A stretch of 64,000 nucleotides of DNA from Cylindrospermum sp. NIES-4074 (GTDB taxonomy: Bacteria; Cyanobacteriota; Cyanobacteriia; Cyanobacteriales; Nostocaceae), in NCBI GenBank assembly GCA_003994795.1, contig AP018269.1, forward strand, positions 5,519,254-5,583,253, in the 5' to 3' direction. Under the pieces are notes generated by a model. That model saw nothing but the letters and a program-made list of their open reading frames with translations. It did not search any database and was not told the DNA's origin. A program made the translations under genes and the position numbers. Every line of letters begins with the position of its first letter. The first letter of the stretch is position 1. Shown here piece by piece: positions 27,411 to 35,667 of the stretch.

Positions 27411-28139
27411 TTATATCTTTGATGATCCCAACTTCATAATAACTGAAGGTCCAGTTTTAGCAATTATTTCATAGCCATATTTTTCTAAATATTTAATAGT
27501 TTTTGAATTTATAATTTCTATAAAAGAGATATTATGTTTTTCAAAAATTAGGATTTTTGGCTTGTATAGTTCCCAATTATTTGACATAAGGAGTGCTTCA
27601 TCTATACCTTCTATATCAATACTCATTAAATCAATATTAGTTCCTTTTGGTAAGTATAAATCCAACACTTCCTCAAGTGTACTTGTTTTCAGAGTCTTTT
27701 TTTCCATTAATTTTACTCCTATAGATAAAGCTTTCTCAGCCATCTCTTTATCAAAGGTGTTATATGCAGCCTCAGCAAATATATAGAAATCCACGTTTTC
27801 TACTTTTTTTTCTGGATGCAACAAAATCTCTAAATTTATATCTCTTGGTCGTAAAACGCTGAAGATATCCATAATACCCGGAGCGCCATCAATATTAATT
27901 CCTTGCCAGCCTTTGCAGTAGAAGTGATGGGTATTGGAATAATAAACTGGATGGTGAGCGCCAATGTCTATATAAAATCCGTTTTTAATGTCATTCGTTA
28001 AAGCTCTCACAACCATGTCTTCACCAAACTGAGAGTGAGACAGGTAGAAGCTTGGGTATAAGTTGGCTTTAAGTCTGGCCCAAACGGTAAATTTTAACTT
28101 GAGAATGCATTTTTCTAAAAAATTCATATATTTTGCCAA
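27411..28139 (-). CDS. FkbM family methyltransferase
   Basis: A 242-residue enzyme of the shorter FkbM subtype. It has SQFGEDMVVRAL (about 37-48), GFYIDIGAHHPVYYSNTHHF (about 55-74) as motif I with His-Pro in place of a third glycine, and IDLMSIDIEGIDEALL (about 169-184) as the late acidic motif. This subtype commonly lies in glycan and flagellin-glycan clusters. Its start lies inside the end of the flippase gene (16-base overlap), so translation is coupled. Confidence 0.88.
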   Translation of the reverse strand: MAKYMNFLEKCILKLKFTVWARLKANLYPSFYLSHSQFGEDMVVRALTNDIKNGFYIDIGAHHPVYYSNTHHFYCKGWQGINIDGAPGIMDIFSVLRPRDINLEILLHPEKKVENVDFYIFAEAAYNTFDKEMAEKALSIGVKLMEKKTLKTSTLEEVLDLYLPKGTNIDLMSIDIEGIDEALLMSNNWELYKPKILIFEKHNISFIEIINSKTIKYLEKYGYEIIAKTGPSVIMKLGSSKI

Positions 28140-29398
28140 TTTCCCTTTAAACCCTTGTAAGTCATGTAGGAATTTAATAGAATCCCTGGTATCAGAGGAA
28201 GCATTCCGAATATAATTGCTCCTTTAAGCGTGGACAAATCTACTAAGAAAATTGAACTAATCTGTACAGTAAGTGTCCCTGGTATCTGAAGCCAGACAAG
28301 ACTAAGCCATGCTTTAGAAGCATTTATCGACCACATAGTATTAACAATAAAATACAATCCTGAACTGACTATGACTAAAATTAATTCTGACTCTAGATGG
28401 GCGTATTTCGCTCCTATTACCCATAACAACTGCCCAGGTAAGAGTGCTGCTAGACCGACTAAAACGGCTGCAAATAGACACATAGTGGCAAGAATCTGCC
28501 AGTAGCGACGGAATAGAAGCTTTGACGACTGACAGCGAGCAAAGCTTGGCAGCACAATCCCACTCATAACTGAGCCGATAATTGAAAAAATCAGCCCCAA
28601 ACGTCCTAAGGCTCCAATTTCAGCAACACTCTGCACGCTACCAAAGATACTGAGTAACCAGACTGTAATTTGTCCTTGGAAACAGTAAAATATCGTATTG
28701 GGTGCTGATTTTTTAATAATTTGTGTAATTTCTGCTCTATCTTCCTCATTCAGAGAAGCTTTCCTATCAATATTATCCGTTACCAAACGTCCTAAAAGCA
28801 ATTGCTGTATTCCGAGTGCAACTGATCCCACAAATGTAGCCACAGATGCATTGAGAACTGTTAGGTAAGCAACCCCCAATAAAACTATTCTAGAAATATT
28901 CAAAACTAAATCTAGGTTCTGAATTACCCTGATTTGCGAATGGAGACGGGGTACAATATTCAATACGCCAGTAGTCAACTGAAAACTAAAACCCACCAGG
29001 ACTATAACTGTAATTAAGAGCGCATACAAAAGAGATGATCCATTTCTGAATAGCATCCAGACCGAAATTGGTGCCACAACAGTAATTGAAATGGCTGCCA
29101 AATAATAGCGAAGCTGTAGCGCCGTATTGATTAGTTGTCCAAAGCGATACCTATCCTGCCATACTTTGCCTCCAATCGCTGAAAGTCCAATGCTGATACC
29201 CATGTCAGCCAATACGCTCATGGTTCCTTGCATTGTAGTAGCAATGGTGTAGTAGGCATATTCTTGCTGATTTAGGGTACGAACTAGAAAAATTCCACTA
29301 ACTAGGCTCAAACCTTGAACTAGAATTTGAACAGAGACAAATTTGCTAAGTACAGTAGTCCAATGAACAAAATTAGCAGGAAGGAAAGGTAGAGACAT
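28124..29398 (-). CDS. Wzx-like polysaccharide flippase (MOP superfamily)
   Basis: A 424-residue membrane protein with about 12 hydrophobic helices spread over the whole length and a cytoplasmic loop near residues 205-225 (DNIDRKASLNEEDRAEITQI). This is the layout of MOP/MATE-superfamily O-antigen translocases, which flip undecaprenyl-linked repeat units across the inner membrane. SGIFLVRTLNQQEYAYYTIA near residues 35-54 is the typical first-loop sequence of this family. It is the first gene of the long leftward operon. The polymerase partner is probably the Wzy-like protein at 18591. Confidence 0.87.
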   Translation of the reverse strand: MSLPFLPANFVHWTTVLSKFVSVQILVQGLSLVSGIFLVRTLNQQEYAYYTIATTMQGTMSVLADMGISIGLSAIGGKVWQDRYRFGQLINTALQLRYYLAAISITVVAPISVWMLFRNGSSLLYALLITVIVLVGFSFQLTTGVLNIVPRLHSQIRVIQNLDLVLNISRIVLLGVAYLTVLNASVATFVGSVALGIQQLLLGRLVTDNIDRKASLNEEDRAEITQIIKKSAPNTIFYCFQGQITVWLLSIFGSVQSVAEIGALGRLGLIFSIIGSVMSGIVLPSFARCQSSKLLFRRYWQILATMCLFAAVLVGLAALLPGQLLWVIGAKYAHLESELILVIVSSGLYFIVNTMWSINASKAWLSLVWLQIPGTLTVQISSIFLVDLSTLKGAIIFGMLPLIPGILLNSYMTYKGLKGNWQNI

Positions 29399-29736
29399 TT
29401 AGTCACTCTTCTAGTCTGATTAATAGATAGTTCAGTTTCATTGAGATCAAGTCAGAAATTTAATGCAGTATCGCTCACCTAAAAATAGAGTATTCCCTTA
29501 TACTTTAGTTTTAATTATTATTTTAGGCAATATTCTGTATAAGTCAATATACACATTGTGTCATTGAGTATCAGTTTTATCTGTAGCCGCCTGTTATTTG
29601 CTGGATAAGCTATGATCGCACAACTACAAATTGCTTGGCTAAATCCTAGTTTAGGCGATCGCACAAAAAAAGCCAGACATAACGGTCTTGTACTTTTATT
29701 AACCCGACTAGCGGTTATTAGGACTGAAGCAATATG
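29399..29736. other. Intergenic, probable promoter region of the flippase operon
   Basis: This AT-rich region lies between the 5' end of the leftward flippase operon and the 3' end of the GFA-family gene. It contains one GCGATCGC site and a weak inverted repeat (TAACC/GGTTA) near 29698-29716. A 45-codon frame from 29612 shows no recognisable content. I see no RNA gene. Confidence 0.5.
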
Positions 29737-30129
29737 TCAGTCAACCAACTTATGAATATTATCCTCCCAATTCGCCCCATCAAAAGGCACAATTTCAAAA
29801 TAACCTATTACATCCCCATCTAAACAGCGCACATTCACATCAACACCGTCAGGATGACTGCGGGGAATATAAAAAGGATGCATCCCGCAAATACTGCAAA
29901 ACTTATGTTGAGCAACTCCCGTGTTAAATTTATAAGTTGTCAACTTATCTTCACCTTGCAATAAAGTAAACTGTTCTCGCGGCACAATTAAATGTAAAAA
30001 ACCCTTTTTGCGGCAAATTGAACAATTACAATCATCAACTTTGTGGTTATCAACCACCACCTGAAAGCGCACCGCACCGCAATGACATCCGCCTTCATAA
30101 GTAACTTTTTCATTAATATTTATTGTCAT
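29737..30129 (-). CDS. GFA / CENP-V domain protein
   Basis: A 130-residue zinc-binding protein of the GFA (glutathione-dependent formaldehyde-activating-like) family. Metal ligands are visible as GGCHCGAVRF (about 14-23), DDCNCSICRKKG (about 32-43) and FCSICGMHPFY (about 97-107). Many members have no demonstrated formaldehyde-related activity, so function should be read as S-(hydroxymethyl)glutathione-related or unknown. It covers the full family length and appears monocistronic. Confidence 0.88.
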   Translation of the reverse strand: MTININEKVTYEGGCHCGAVRFQVVVDNHKVDDCNCSICRKKGFLHLIVPREQFTLLQGEDKLTTYKFNTGVAQHKFCSICGMHPFYIPRSHPDGVDVNVRCLDGDVIGYFEIVPFDGANWEDNIHKLVD

Positions 30130-30448
30130 CTCAAATAACCGAAATAATAGATAAACCTAACACTTCCCTCTCCGATATTACCCCTAAAAAAGATAGCTAC
30201 TTTCCTAATTTCCAGGTTCCATCCCTCCAACAGCGTGAAGCTTTTTCCATCTAGTTTACATATCTCAATTTCATGATAATCTTGTGGGGTGGGCATACTT
30301 CTCTACGAGACGCTGTTCGCGTTCGACAAGCTCAGTACAAGTCTTGCCCGCCCTTATTATATTAAATATGGAACTGCATTACCAGTCCCCAAATATCACA
30401 AAATTAGCCCCCTTCCCGACGCGGGAAGGAGGTTGGGGGTTAGGTTCC
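30130..30448. other. Intergenic with interspersed repeat and terminator hairpin
   Basis: The region contains a GC-rich interspersed repeat around 30285-30355 (GGGTGGGCA paired loosely with TTGCCCGCCC about 60 bases on, around a TTCGCGTTCGACAAGCTCAGTAC core) and a hairpin downstream of the leftward gene. A 66-codon frame across it is repeat DNA and is not a gene. Confidence 0.55.
30411..30429 (-). terminator. Terminator-like hairpin after the 114-residue protein gene
   Basis: CCTTCCCG, ACG, CGGGAAGG make a perfect 8-bp GC-rich stem. On the minus strand it lies 20 bases after the stop codon and is followed by GGGGCTAATTTTG, a moderate T-rich tract. Similar hairpins recur in cyanobacterial intergenic repeats, so a repeat origin is equally possible. 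Confidence 0.45.
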
Positions 30449-30793
30449 TCAACGCGACTCAAGTTTAGAAACTCGCGCTTCTAATTGATTAACTTGTTGT
30501 TTTAATTCAACCACCAAAGTAGACAACCGTTCAAACATTGTATCCCGTTCTGATTGCGATAACTTTCTAGAACCAGTTGGTTGTCGGGGAGTAAGGGTTG
30601 TTCTAGAAGGTGGAGACTGACGAGGTTGATTTAATTGCAACTCAATTTGATTTAACCGCAAATTTATACGACGCAAGTCCGCTTCCAGGTTATTAACGCG
30701 TGAATCTACTTGTTGTGATAAAGCGGTATTAGCTAATATACCACTCCAGATAATTATTCCTAAAACCCCAGCGAATAATAATCTTTTAAACAT
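30449..30793 (-). CDS. Hypothetical membrane-anchored coiled-coil protein
   Basis: A 114-residue protein. An N-terminal hydrophobic segment (LLFAGVLGIIIWSGILANTA, residues 4-23) can serve as signal peptide or anchor. Two heptad-type coiled coils follow: VDSRVNNLEADLRRINLRLN (about 30-49) and LVVELKQQVNQLEARVSKLE (about 93-112), separated by a Pro/Ser/Thr-rich linker. I do not recognise the family. It is 23 bases downstream of the SDR/CIA30 gene on the same strand, probably in the same transcript. Confidence 0.7.
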   Translation of the reverse strand: MFKRLLFAGVLGIIIWSGILANTALSQQVDSRVNNLEADLRRINLRLNQIELQLNQPRQSPPSRTTLTPRQPTGSRKLSQSERDTMFERLSTLVVELKQQVNQLEARVSKLESR

Positions 30794-30816
30794 TTTATTA
30801 ACTCTTTTGTCTGCAT

Positions 30817-32301
30817 TTATTTATCAGCTTGTAAGTGAGAAAATAATTGCTGCCAATTGAGAGTATCGGCTTTATTTTCTCCCTGTTTTACTTCAAAAGT
30901 GAGGTTACGCGCCCGTGGTTGCTGTAGCACTTGCACACAAAGTTCTGCCACATCCTCACGGCTAATTTTGCCCCGAATATTATCACCTTGCTCAAATATT
31001 AATTCTTTGCTTCCTGCTTCTTCAGTTAAAGCACAAGGTCTAATAATTGTGTAAGGAATTCCACTTGCTCTTAAACTATCTTCACCTCTCAATTTCCAAG
31101 TTAAAATTCCTCCCAATTGGTCATTTAATCTGACTGCTGGTGGTTCTTCATCTAAATTAATACCTGGTCTTCCGGGACGAGTCACCCCAGCGGAACTAAC
31201 AAGGACAAACTGTGGTAAAGTTTCCCCACCAAAAGCTTTAATTGATTCCACTTGCAAAGCAAAACCACCAGGAGTAAATTTGGGATTTAAAGCGCCGTCA
31301 TATTCAAATTTGCTCAACATCAATTGAAATGAGCTAACTTTGCTAGTCTCAATTGATGGACAATCTTTCACAACTTTTGCCCGAAATACGGGAACCAAAT
31401 CTGCAAACGGAATGCGAATATTTATCCAGGTATTAGCTACCGTATCAAAAGAATAACTATAACCAACGCCATCCCATGCTGTTTCTGTCCGCAGAAATAT
31501 TTTATAACGCTGACCGTCACCTTTGACGCGCAATTCTACGCCTTGATAACCAGATAAATTGAAAGGGGGAGTAAAATTCTTAGTTCTAACAGAAGCAAAC
31601 CCTCCAGAGTTAGCGGTGGAGACGTTACCAGCAAACATGGCAGTATTTTCTAGTAATTGGAAATTACTTGCACTCACTCCACCCATTACCACATCATCTA
31701 AAGCACCCCAAATATTTTTTAATTCATCTGATGGTTTGGTAAAATCAAATATCAGTTTTTCTCCTGCTGTTGGTAGATATTTCGCTGCTGCTTCTACCAA
31801 GTTTTTCACACCTTGATATTCTACATTTTCGGGAGTGTCGCCCACAATTTCCGGGAGGTAAAATTTAATGCCTTGATTATATTTGGCTCTATCTGCTGTA
31901 TCTCCTTCTACTGGTTGCACGCGCACTGCTGTACAACACACCACAGCTTGGATATTAGTCAGAACTATGGGAGTTAAAGTTTCAGGTTTGGTAATATCTG
32001 CAACTACTAAATCAACGTCATTGCCAAGAATTGACCGTGCTTTCTCAATATCTCTTACCAGACAGCGGACATTAAACCCTCGTTCCCCCAATCGTCGTAC
32101 AACTCGCTTACCCACGCCACCCGTCGCACCCGCTACTAGGATTACACCCATATTTCTTCCCCCATTAGGTCTATCTTGATTATCGCTGGGACGACCTTGG
32201 ATTAACTGCTGTACCCAATTAAGGAAAGGAATTACCTCAAAGTAGGTAAGGGTTTCGATAAACCTGCATAAGTCCCATTGAGAACGATTTTTGTCAGTCA
32301 C
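30817..32301 (-). CDS. NAD(P)-binding SDR-like protein with inserted CIA30 domain
   Basis: A 494-residue protein. After about 50 residues comes a Rossmann nucleotide-binding motif LVAGATGGVGKRVVRRLGER (about 55-74), typical of atypical SDR/NmrA proteins. Residues about 183-355 (starting LIFDFTKPSDELKNIWGALD) match the CIA30 (complex I intermediate-associated protein 30) beta-sandwich. The Rossmann fold then resumes with FVLVSSAGVTRPGRPG and IPYTIIRPCALTEE (about 430-443). The lone protein thus has CIA30 inserted in the SDR fold. A role in respiratory or photosynthetic complex assembly is inference from the CIA30 name; the reaction is unknown. Confidence 0.82.
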   Translation of the reverse strand: MTDKNRSQWDLCRFIETLTYFEVIPFLNWVQQLIQGRPSDNQDRPNGGRNMGVILVAGATGGVGKRVVRRLGERGFNVRCLVRDIEKARSILGNDVDLVVADITKPETLTPIVLTNIQAVVCCTAVRVQPVEGDTADRAKYNQGIKFYLPEIVGDTPENVEYQGVKNLVEAAAKYLPTAGEKLIFDFTKPSDELKNIWGALDDVVMGGVSASNFQLLENTAMFAGNVSTANSGGFASVRTKNFTPPFNLSGYQGVELRVKGDGQRYKIFLRTETAWDGVGYSYSFDTVANTWINIRIPFADLVPVFRAKVVKDCPSIETSKVSSFQLMLSKFEYDGALNPKFTPGGFALQVESIKAFGGETLPQFVLVSSAGVTRPGRPGINLDEEPPAVRLNDQLGGILTWKLRGEDSLRASGIPYTIIRPCALTEEAGSKELIFEQGDNIRGKISREDVAELCVQVLQQPRARNLTFEVKQGENKADTLNWQQLFSHLQADK

Positions 32302-32387
32302 AATTGCGTCCTCGCCATTTTACTTAAGTCTAGCCTAATGAGAGTATAATAAGCAAGAAAATATGATGAATCAAATGGTAAATAAAA

Positions 32388-32888
32388 ATGAGCCAAATTG
32401 AAAAAATTCAAGCTGAGTATGAAAAGTTTACTGAAGAATTTGCCAGCATCATCATTAGCACTGTGAGCGCACAGGGCATCCCTAACGCTAGTTATACTCC
32501 TTACGTTATAGATGATTCTAAAAATATCTACATTTACGTCAGTGGACTTTCAACCCACACCCAAAATCTCTATGATAATCCTCGTGTAAGTGTTCTATTT
32601 ATTGAGGATGAAGCTAAAACTAATCAAGTTTTCGCCCGTCGCCGTTTGAGTTTTGATTGTACTGCAACTTTGATAGAAAGGGAAACTGATAAATGGAATC
32701 AAATCGTTGAGCAATTTCAAGAACGCTTTGGTCAGATTATTGAAATTTTGCGCGGTTTAGCTGACTTTCGGATTTTCCAGCTAACTCCTAGTGAAGGTCG
32801 TTTTGTCGTTGGTTTTGGGGCTGCGTATCATATCAGCGGTGATAACCTCAATCAACTTGTGCAAATAACAGGAGATAAAGCAGGATAA
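32388..32888 (+). CDS. HugZ / pyridoxamine-phosphate-oxidase-like protein
   Basis: A 166-residue protein with the split-barrel flavin-binding fold. STVSAQGIPNASYTPYVID (about 25-43), IYVSGLSTHTQNLYDNPRVS (about 50-69), VLFIEDEAKTNQVFARRRLS and a C-terminal GFGAAYHISG resemble HugZ-type haem-utilisation proteins, in which the C-terminal His contacts haem. That His (near 149) is present here. Haem degradation is possible but not established for this branch. It is monocistronic and divergent from the SDR gene. Confidence 0.8.
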   Translation: MSQIEKIQAEYEKFTEEFASIIISTVSAQGIPNASYTPYVIDDSKNIYIYVSGLSTHTQNLYDNPRVSVLFIEDEAKTNQVFARRRLSFDCTATLIERETDKWNQIVEQFQERFGQIIEILRGLADFRIFQLTPSEGRFVVGFGAAYHISGDNLNQLVQITGDKAG

Positions 32889-32993
32889 ATAATTAAAAAT
32901 TAAAAGTTAAAAGTTAAAAATGGTTTCTAATGGGGATTTAAACCCTTTATTTTCTGATGAACATTCAAAATTGAAATTATTAATTTTAATTAT

Positions 32994-33878
32994 ATGCTTC
33001 AGTTTCAACCTCCTGGCTTTGGGCATAAAGTCGTCGAAACATCACTAGGGGCAATGGTTTACTATACCCAAACAAATGCACCTTGGGCGATCGCAAATAT
33101 TGAAGATTTACCCCCACTATTATTCCTACATAATTTTGGTGGCGGTGCATCTGCCTACGAGTGGTCTAAGATTTACCCCGCATTTGCCTCTACACACCGC
33201 ATCATCGCCCCTGATTTAATCGGTTGGGGTGAATCGGCTCATCCGGTGCGAGACTACCAAGTTAGGGATTATTTGCAGACAATTAGCGAATTTATCACCC
33301 AAACTTGCCACAAACCTGTCACAGTCATCGCTTCATCCCTCACAGCAGCTATTACCATCCGTCTAGCCATCACTCAACCTGAGTTATTCCAAACCCTATT
33401 TCTCGTGTCTCCTTCTGGATTTGACGACTTTGGACAAAGTGCTGGACGCAGATTACCACTTTCTGTCATCAATACGCCTTTGTTAGACAGTTTAATTTAT
33501 ACCCTTGGGGCAGAAAATGAAATTGCCGTGGGAAACTTTTTGCAAAGTTTTCTGTTTGCGAAAGCCGGAAGGGTAACTCAAGAGATGGTGGAAGCGTATT
33601 TAACCTCTGCACAACAACCCAACGCTAAATTTGCCGCTTTGGCATTTTTGCGGGGCGACTTATATTTTGACTTGAGTTTATATCTTCCTCAACTCACAAT
33701 TCCCACCGTCGTCTTTTGGGGAGAAGAGGCACAATTTACCAAAATCGAGCTAGGACGGCGCTTGGCTAACTTAAATATAGGTGCAATGCGAGATTTTTAT
33801 GCGATCGCCAACACAGGAATTTTACCCCATCTCGAAACACCAGAAATAGTCATTGGTTTATTACAAAAATATCTCTAA
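32994..33878 (+). CDS. Alpha/beta hydrolase fold protein
   Basis: A 294-residue protein of the alpha/beta hydrolase fold. The oxyanion-hole segment LLFLHNFGGGASAYEWSKIY is near 42-61, IIAPDLIGWGESAHP near 71-85, and the acid/His end is IANTGILPHLETPEIVIGLL (about 271-290) with His at the expected place. The nucleophile elbow reads VIASSLTAAIT (about 112-122), so the usual G-x-S-x-G is A-S-S-L-T. The Ser is kept but both small glycines are not. Its stop overlaps the convergent Uma2 gene by four bases. Substrate unknown. Confidence 0.85.
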   Translation: MLQFQPPGFGHKVVETSLGAMVYYTQTNAPWAIANIEDLPPLLFLHNFGGGASAYEWSKIYPAFASTHRIIAPDLIGWGESAHPVRDYQVRDYLQTISEFITQTCHKPVTVIASSLTAAITIRLAITQPELFQTLFLVSPSGFDDFGQSAGRRLPLSVINTPLLDSLIYTLGAENEIAVGNFLQSFLFAKAGRVTQEMVEAYLTSAQQPNAKFAALAFLRGDLYFDLSLYLPQLTIPTVVFWGEEAQFTKIELGRRLANLNIGAMRDFYAIANTGILPHLETPEIVIGLLQKYL

Positions 33879-34732
33879 ACCCTCAATTGCTCAACTTCCG
33901 ATTCTGCCAAACCTGTTAACTCAGCTACCTGCGTCACCGTCATCCCCGACTGAAGTAACTTTCGTGCCGTTTGCTGCAACTGCAACTCAGCCCGTTCAGC
34001 GCGTTGTTCGGCTTGACTTGCCAGTTCTTGGGCGTGATTTGCCAGTTCTTGGGCTTGACTTGCTAGTTCTTGAGCTTGACTTGCCAGTTCTTGGGCTTGA
34101 TTTGCCAGTTCTCGTTCCTTTTCCTCCGCAGTTGGTAACAATTCCCCCTCCAAAGTCGCCCAGCGTAACCAAGTGGTTTCAACGCCTTTATAGCTACCTT
34201 GCCAACGTAGCAATGATAAACCTGTTGCTTGACTCACTAACCGATTTTCAGCATTGGGAGTTATTGGTTCATAAACTCCATGTTTTAGAGAAAAACCTGC
34301 CCAGTCATCAGGATTGAAAGGATCAAACCAGAAATAATCCGGTACACGCATCTGATTTTGATAAATCAGCTTTTTTTCATTCTTATCAGTTTGGGCAGTA
34401 TTGGGAGACAGCAACTCAATAACCACATCGGGGCCTTTGCCTTCTTCCCAAACAACCCAACTGCGGCGTTCTCCTTTAGGAACTCCCAGCACACCAAAAA
34501 AATCAGGGCCGCGAAAATCTTGGTTTTTCAACTGCGCCAAACTGAAGTAGACAAATATATTGCCGCTTGCATACCCGTCTTGTTGTTGTTCCAACCAAGT
34601 CCCAAAGGTATCAATCAGCAGATCCATTTGCATTTTATGCCGTTGGCTTTCCATCGGGATACCGTCATCGTAAGGTAATTCCGCCTGGGTGGGCGGGAAC
34701 GTTACATAAGGTTCAGCTAGGGTTTCGGACAT
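33875..34732 (-). CDS. Uma2 family (DUF820) restriction-endonuclease-like protein
   Basis: A 285-residue PD-(D/E)XK-type protein of a family greatly expanded in cyanobacteria. The nuclease core has PDVVIELLSPNTAQTDKNEK (about 98-117) and VPDYFWFDPFNPDDWAGF (about 128-145). The tail (about 208-255) is a run of seven-residue repeats of the AQELASQ type forming a coiled coil, and ends in TVTQVAELTGLAESEVEQL, a small helix-turn-helix-like element. The biological role of Uma2 proteins is unresolved. The gene overlaps the convergent hydrolase by four bases. Confidence 0.87.
   Translation of the reverse strand: MSETLAEPYVTFPPTQAELPYDDGIPMESQRHKMQMDLLIDTFGTWLEQQQDGYASGNIFVYFSLAQLKNQDFRGPDFFGVLGVPKGERRSWVVWEEGKGPDVVIELLSPNTAQTDKNEKKLIYQNQMRVPDYFWFDPFNPDDWAGFSLKHGVYEPITPNAENRLVSQATGLSLLRWQGSYKGVETTWLRWATLEGELLPTAEEKERELANQAQELASQAQELASQAQELANHAQELASQAEQRAERAELQLQQTARKLLQSGMTVTQVAELTGLAESEVEQLRV
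34005..34110. repeat. Tandem 21-bp repeats inside the Uma2 gene
   Basis: Units of 21 bases (variants of GCTTGACTTGCCAGTTCTTGG) repeat about five times in phase with the reading frame and encode the AQELASQ heptads. Unit number could vary by slippage without breaking the frame, changing only the coiled-coil length. Confidence 0.8.
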
Positions 34733-34918
34733 GGCTTTGTGCTTGTGGGTTAGCCATTGTTGGTACTTCTATATTAGGGCATGGGGTGGGTAATTGGCGT
34801 AGGCGTACCCGCCTGCCGTAGGCGATCGCATTTATTTGTGCTGTTGTGAGTGACGCAGTGCAAAACTACATCAGATAAAATCAGAATATAACTGATATAC
34901 AACAGAATATTAACTAAA

Positions 34919-35236
34919 ATGACACAACTATCTTCTAATTACACGCCACGTCGAGGTAGAGTATTTCCAGAACATCAACTTTCAGCGGCGGAAAAAGCAC
35001 AACATAAAGCTGAAGATGAGGTATTTTATCAACGTTGTCGAGTGATATTTAACAGAATTCAACCAGAGTTAATTAAGGATCACTACGACTGGTTTATAGT
35101 CATTGAACCAGAAAGTGGTGATTATGTAATTGCTCCAGATGAAGCAGTTGCCAGACAGAAAGCGCGTGAGCAATTTGGTGATACTATGCGTCTCATGATG
35201 CGAATTAATGAGATGGGAACCTGCGGGAAAATATGA
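34919..35236 (+). CDS. Hypothetical protein paired with aspartic protease
   Basis: A 105-residue soluble protein of unknown family. It has a basic start (NYTPRRGRVF), then AAEKAQHKAEDEVFYQRC and HYDWFIVIEPESGDYVIAPD (about 58-77), followed by a helix with VARQKAREQFGD. Small proteins with the phrase WFIVIEPESGDY and a partner aspartyl protease are frequent in cyanobacteria as two-gene units. Here its stop overlaps the protease start by four bases (ATGA), so the two are translationally coupled. Function is not known to me. Confidence 0.75.
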   Translation: MTQLSSNYTPRRGRVFPEHQLSAAEKAQHKAEDEVFYQRCRVIFNRIQPELIKDHYDWFIVIEPESGDYVIAPDEAVARQKAREQFGDTMRLMMRINEMGTCGKI

Positions 35237-35556
35237 TTTTAGGAGAGTTTAATAGTAGGGGAGAGTTGATTTTTGAAATCGGTTTAATTACTGCTGATGG
35301 TGATATTATTCCAGTGCAAGCGCTACTAGATACAGGATTTACAGGTTGGTTAGCAATTGATAACCAAGATGCTCTGAGTCTAGGATGGTTACGGGAAAAT
35401 CAGAAAGAAGATATGCAAACAGCGCGGGGAGAAGCCCGGTTTAACCTCTATCAAGGAACCGTGTTTTTAGATGGGGAAGAGTTCATAATTCCCGTATTGG
35501 GTGGAGATGAACTGCAAGATATTCTCTTGGGTGTACGTTGGCTAGTAAGCGGCTAG
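35233..35556 (+). CDS. Retropepsin-like clan AA aspartic protease
   Basis: A 107-residue protein with one aspartic protease half-site. VQALLDTGFTGWLAIDNQDA (about 26-45) contains the D-T-G active-site triad, and the GGDELQDILLGVRWL end is the hydrophobic-hydrophobic-G flap-side motif of these small bacterial proteases. It should act as a homodimer. Its gene overlaps that of the 105-residue partner, which could be substrate or regulator. No signal peptide is present, so it is cytosolic. Confidence 0.82.
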   Translation: MILGEFNSRGELIFEIGLITADGDIIPVQALLDTGFTGWLAIDNQDALSLGWLRENQKEDMQTARGEARFNLYQGTVFLDGEEFIIPVLGGDELQDILLGVRWLVSG

Positions 35557-35667
35557 TGGCAGATTTTACAGAAGGGGTGCTGACATTAGGATAAAGGCGA
35601 TCTCTTTGCTCATCAAAGGCGATCGCACTTTACAATTAGAATGTGAAGCACTTTTGTGTTTACTCCT

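Noticed and set aside
29612-29749. 45-codon frame starting MIAQLQIAWLNPSLGDR
   Set aside because: No ribosome-binding site or known content; overlaps the end of the GFA gene on the other strand.
30284-30484. 66-codon frame
   Set aside because: Lies across an interspersed repeat and a terminator hairpin.
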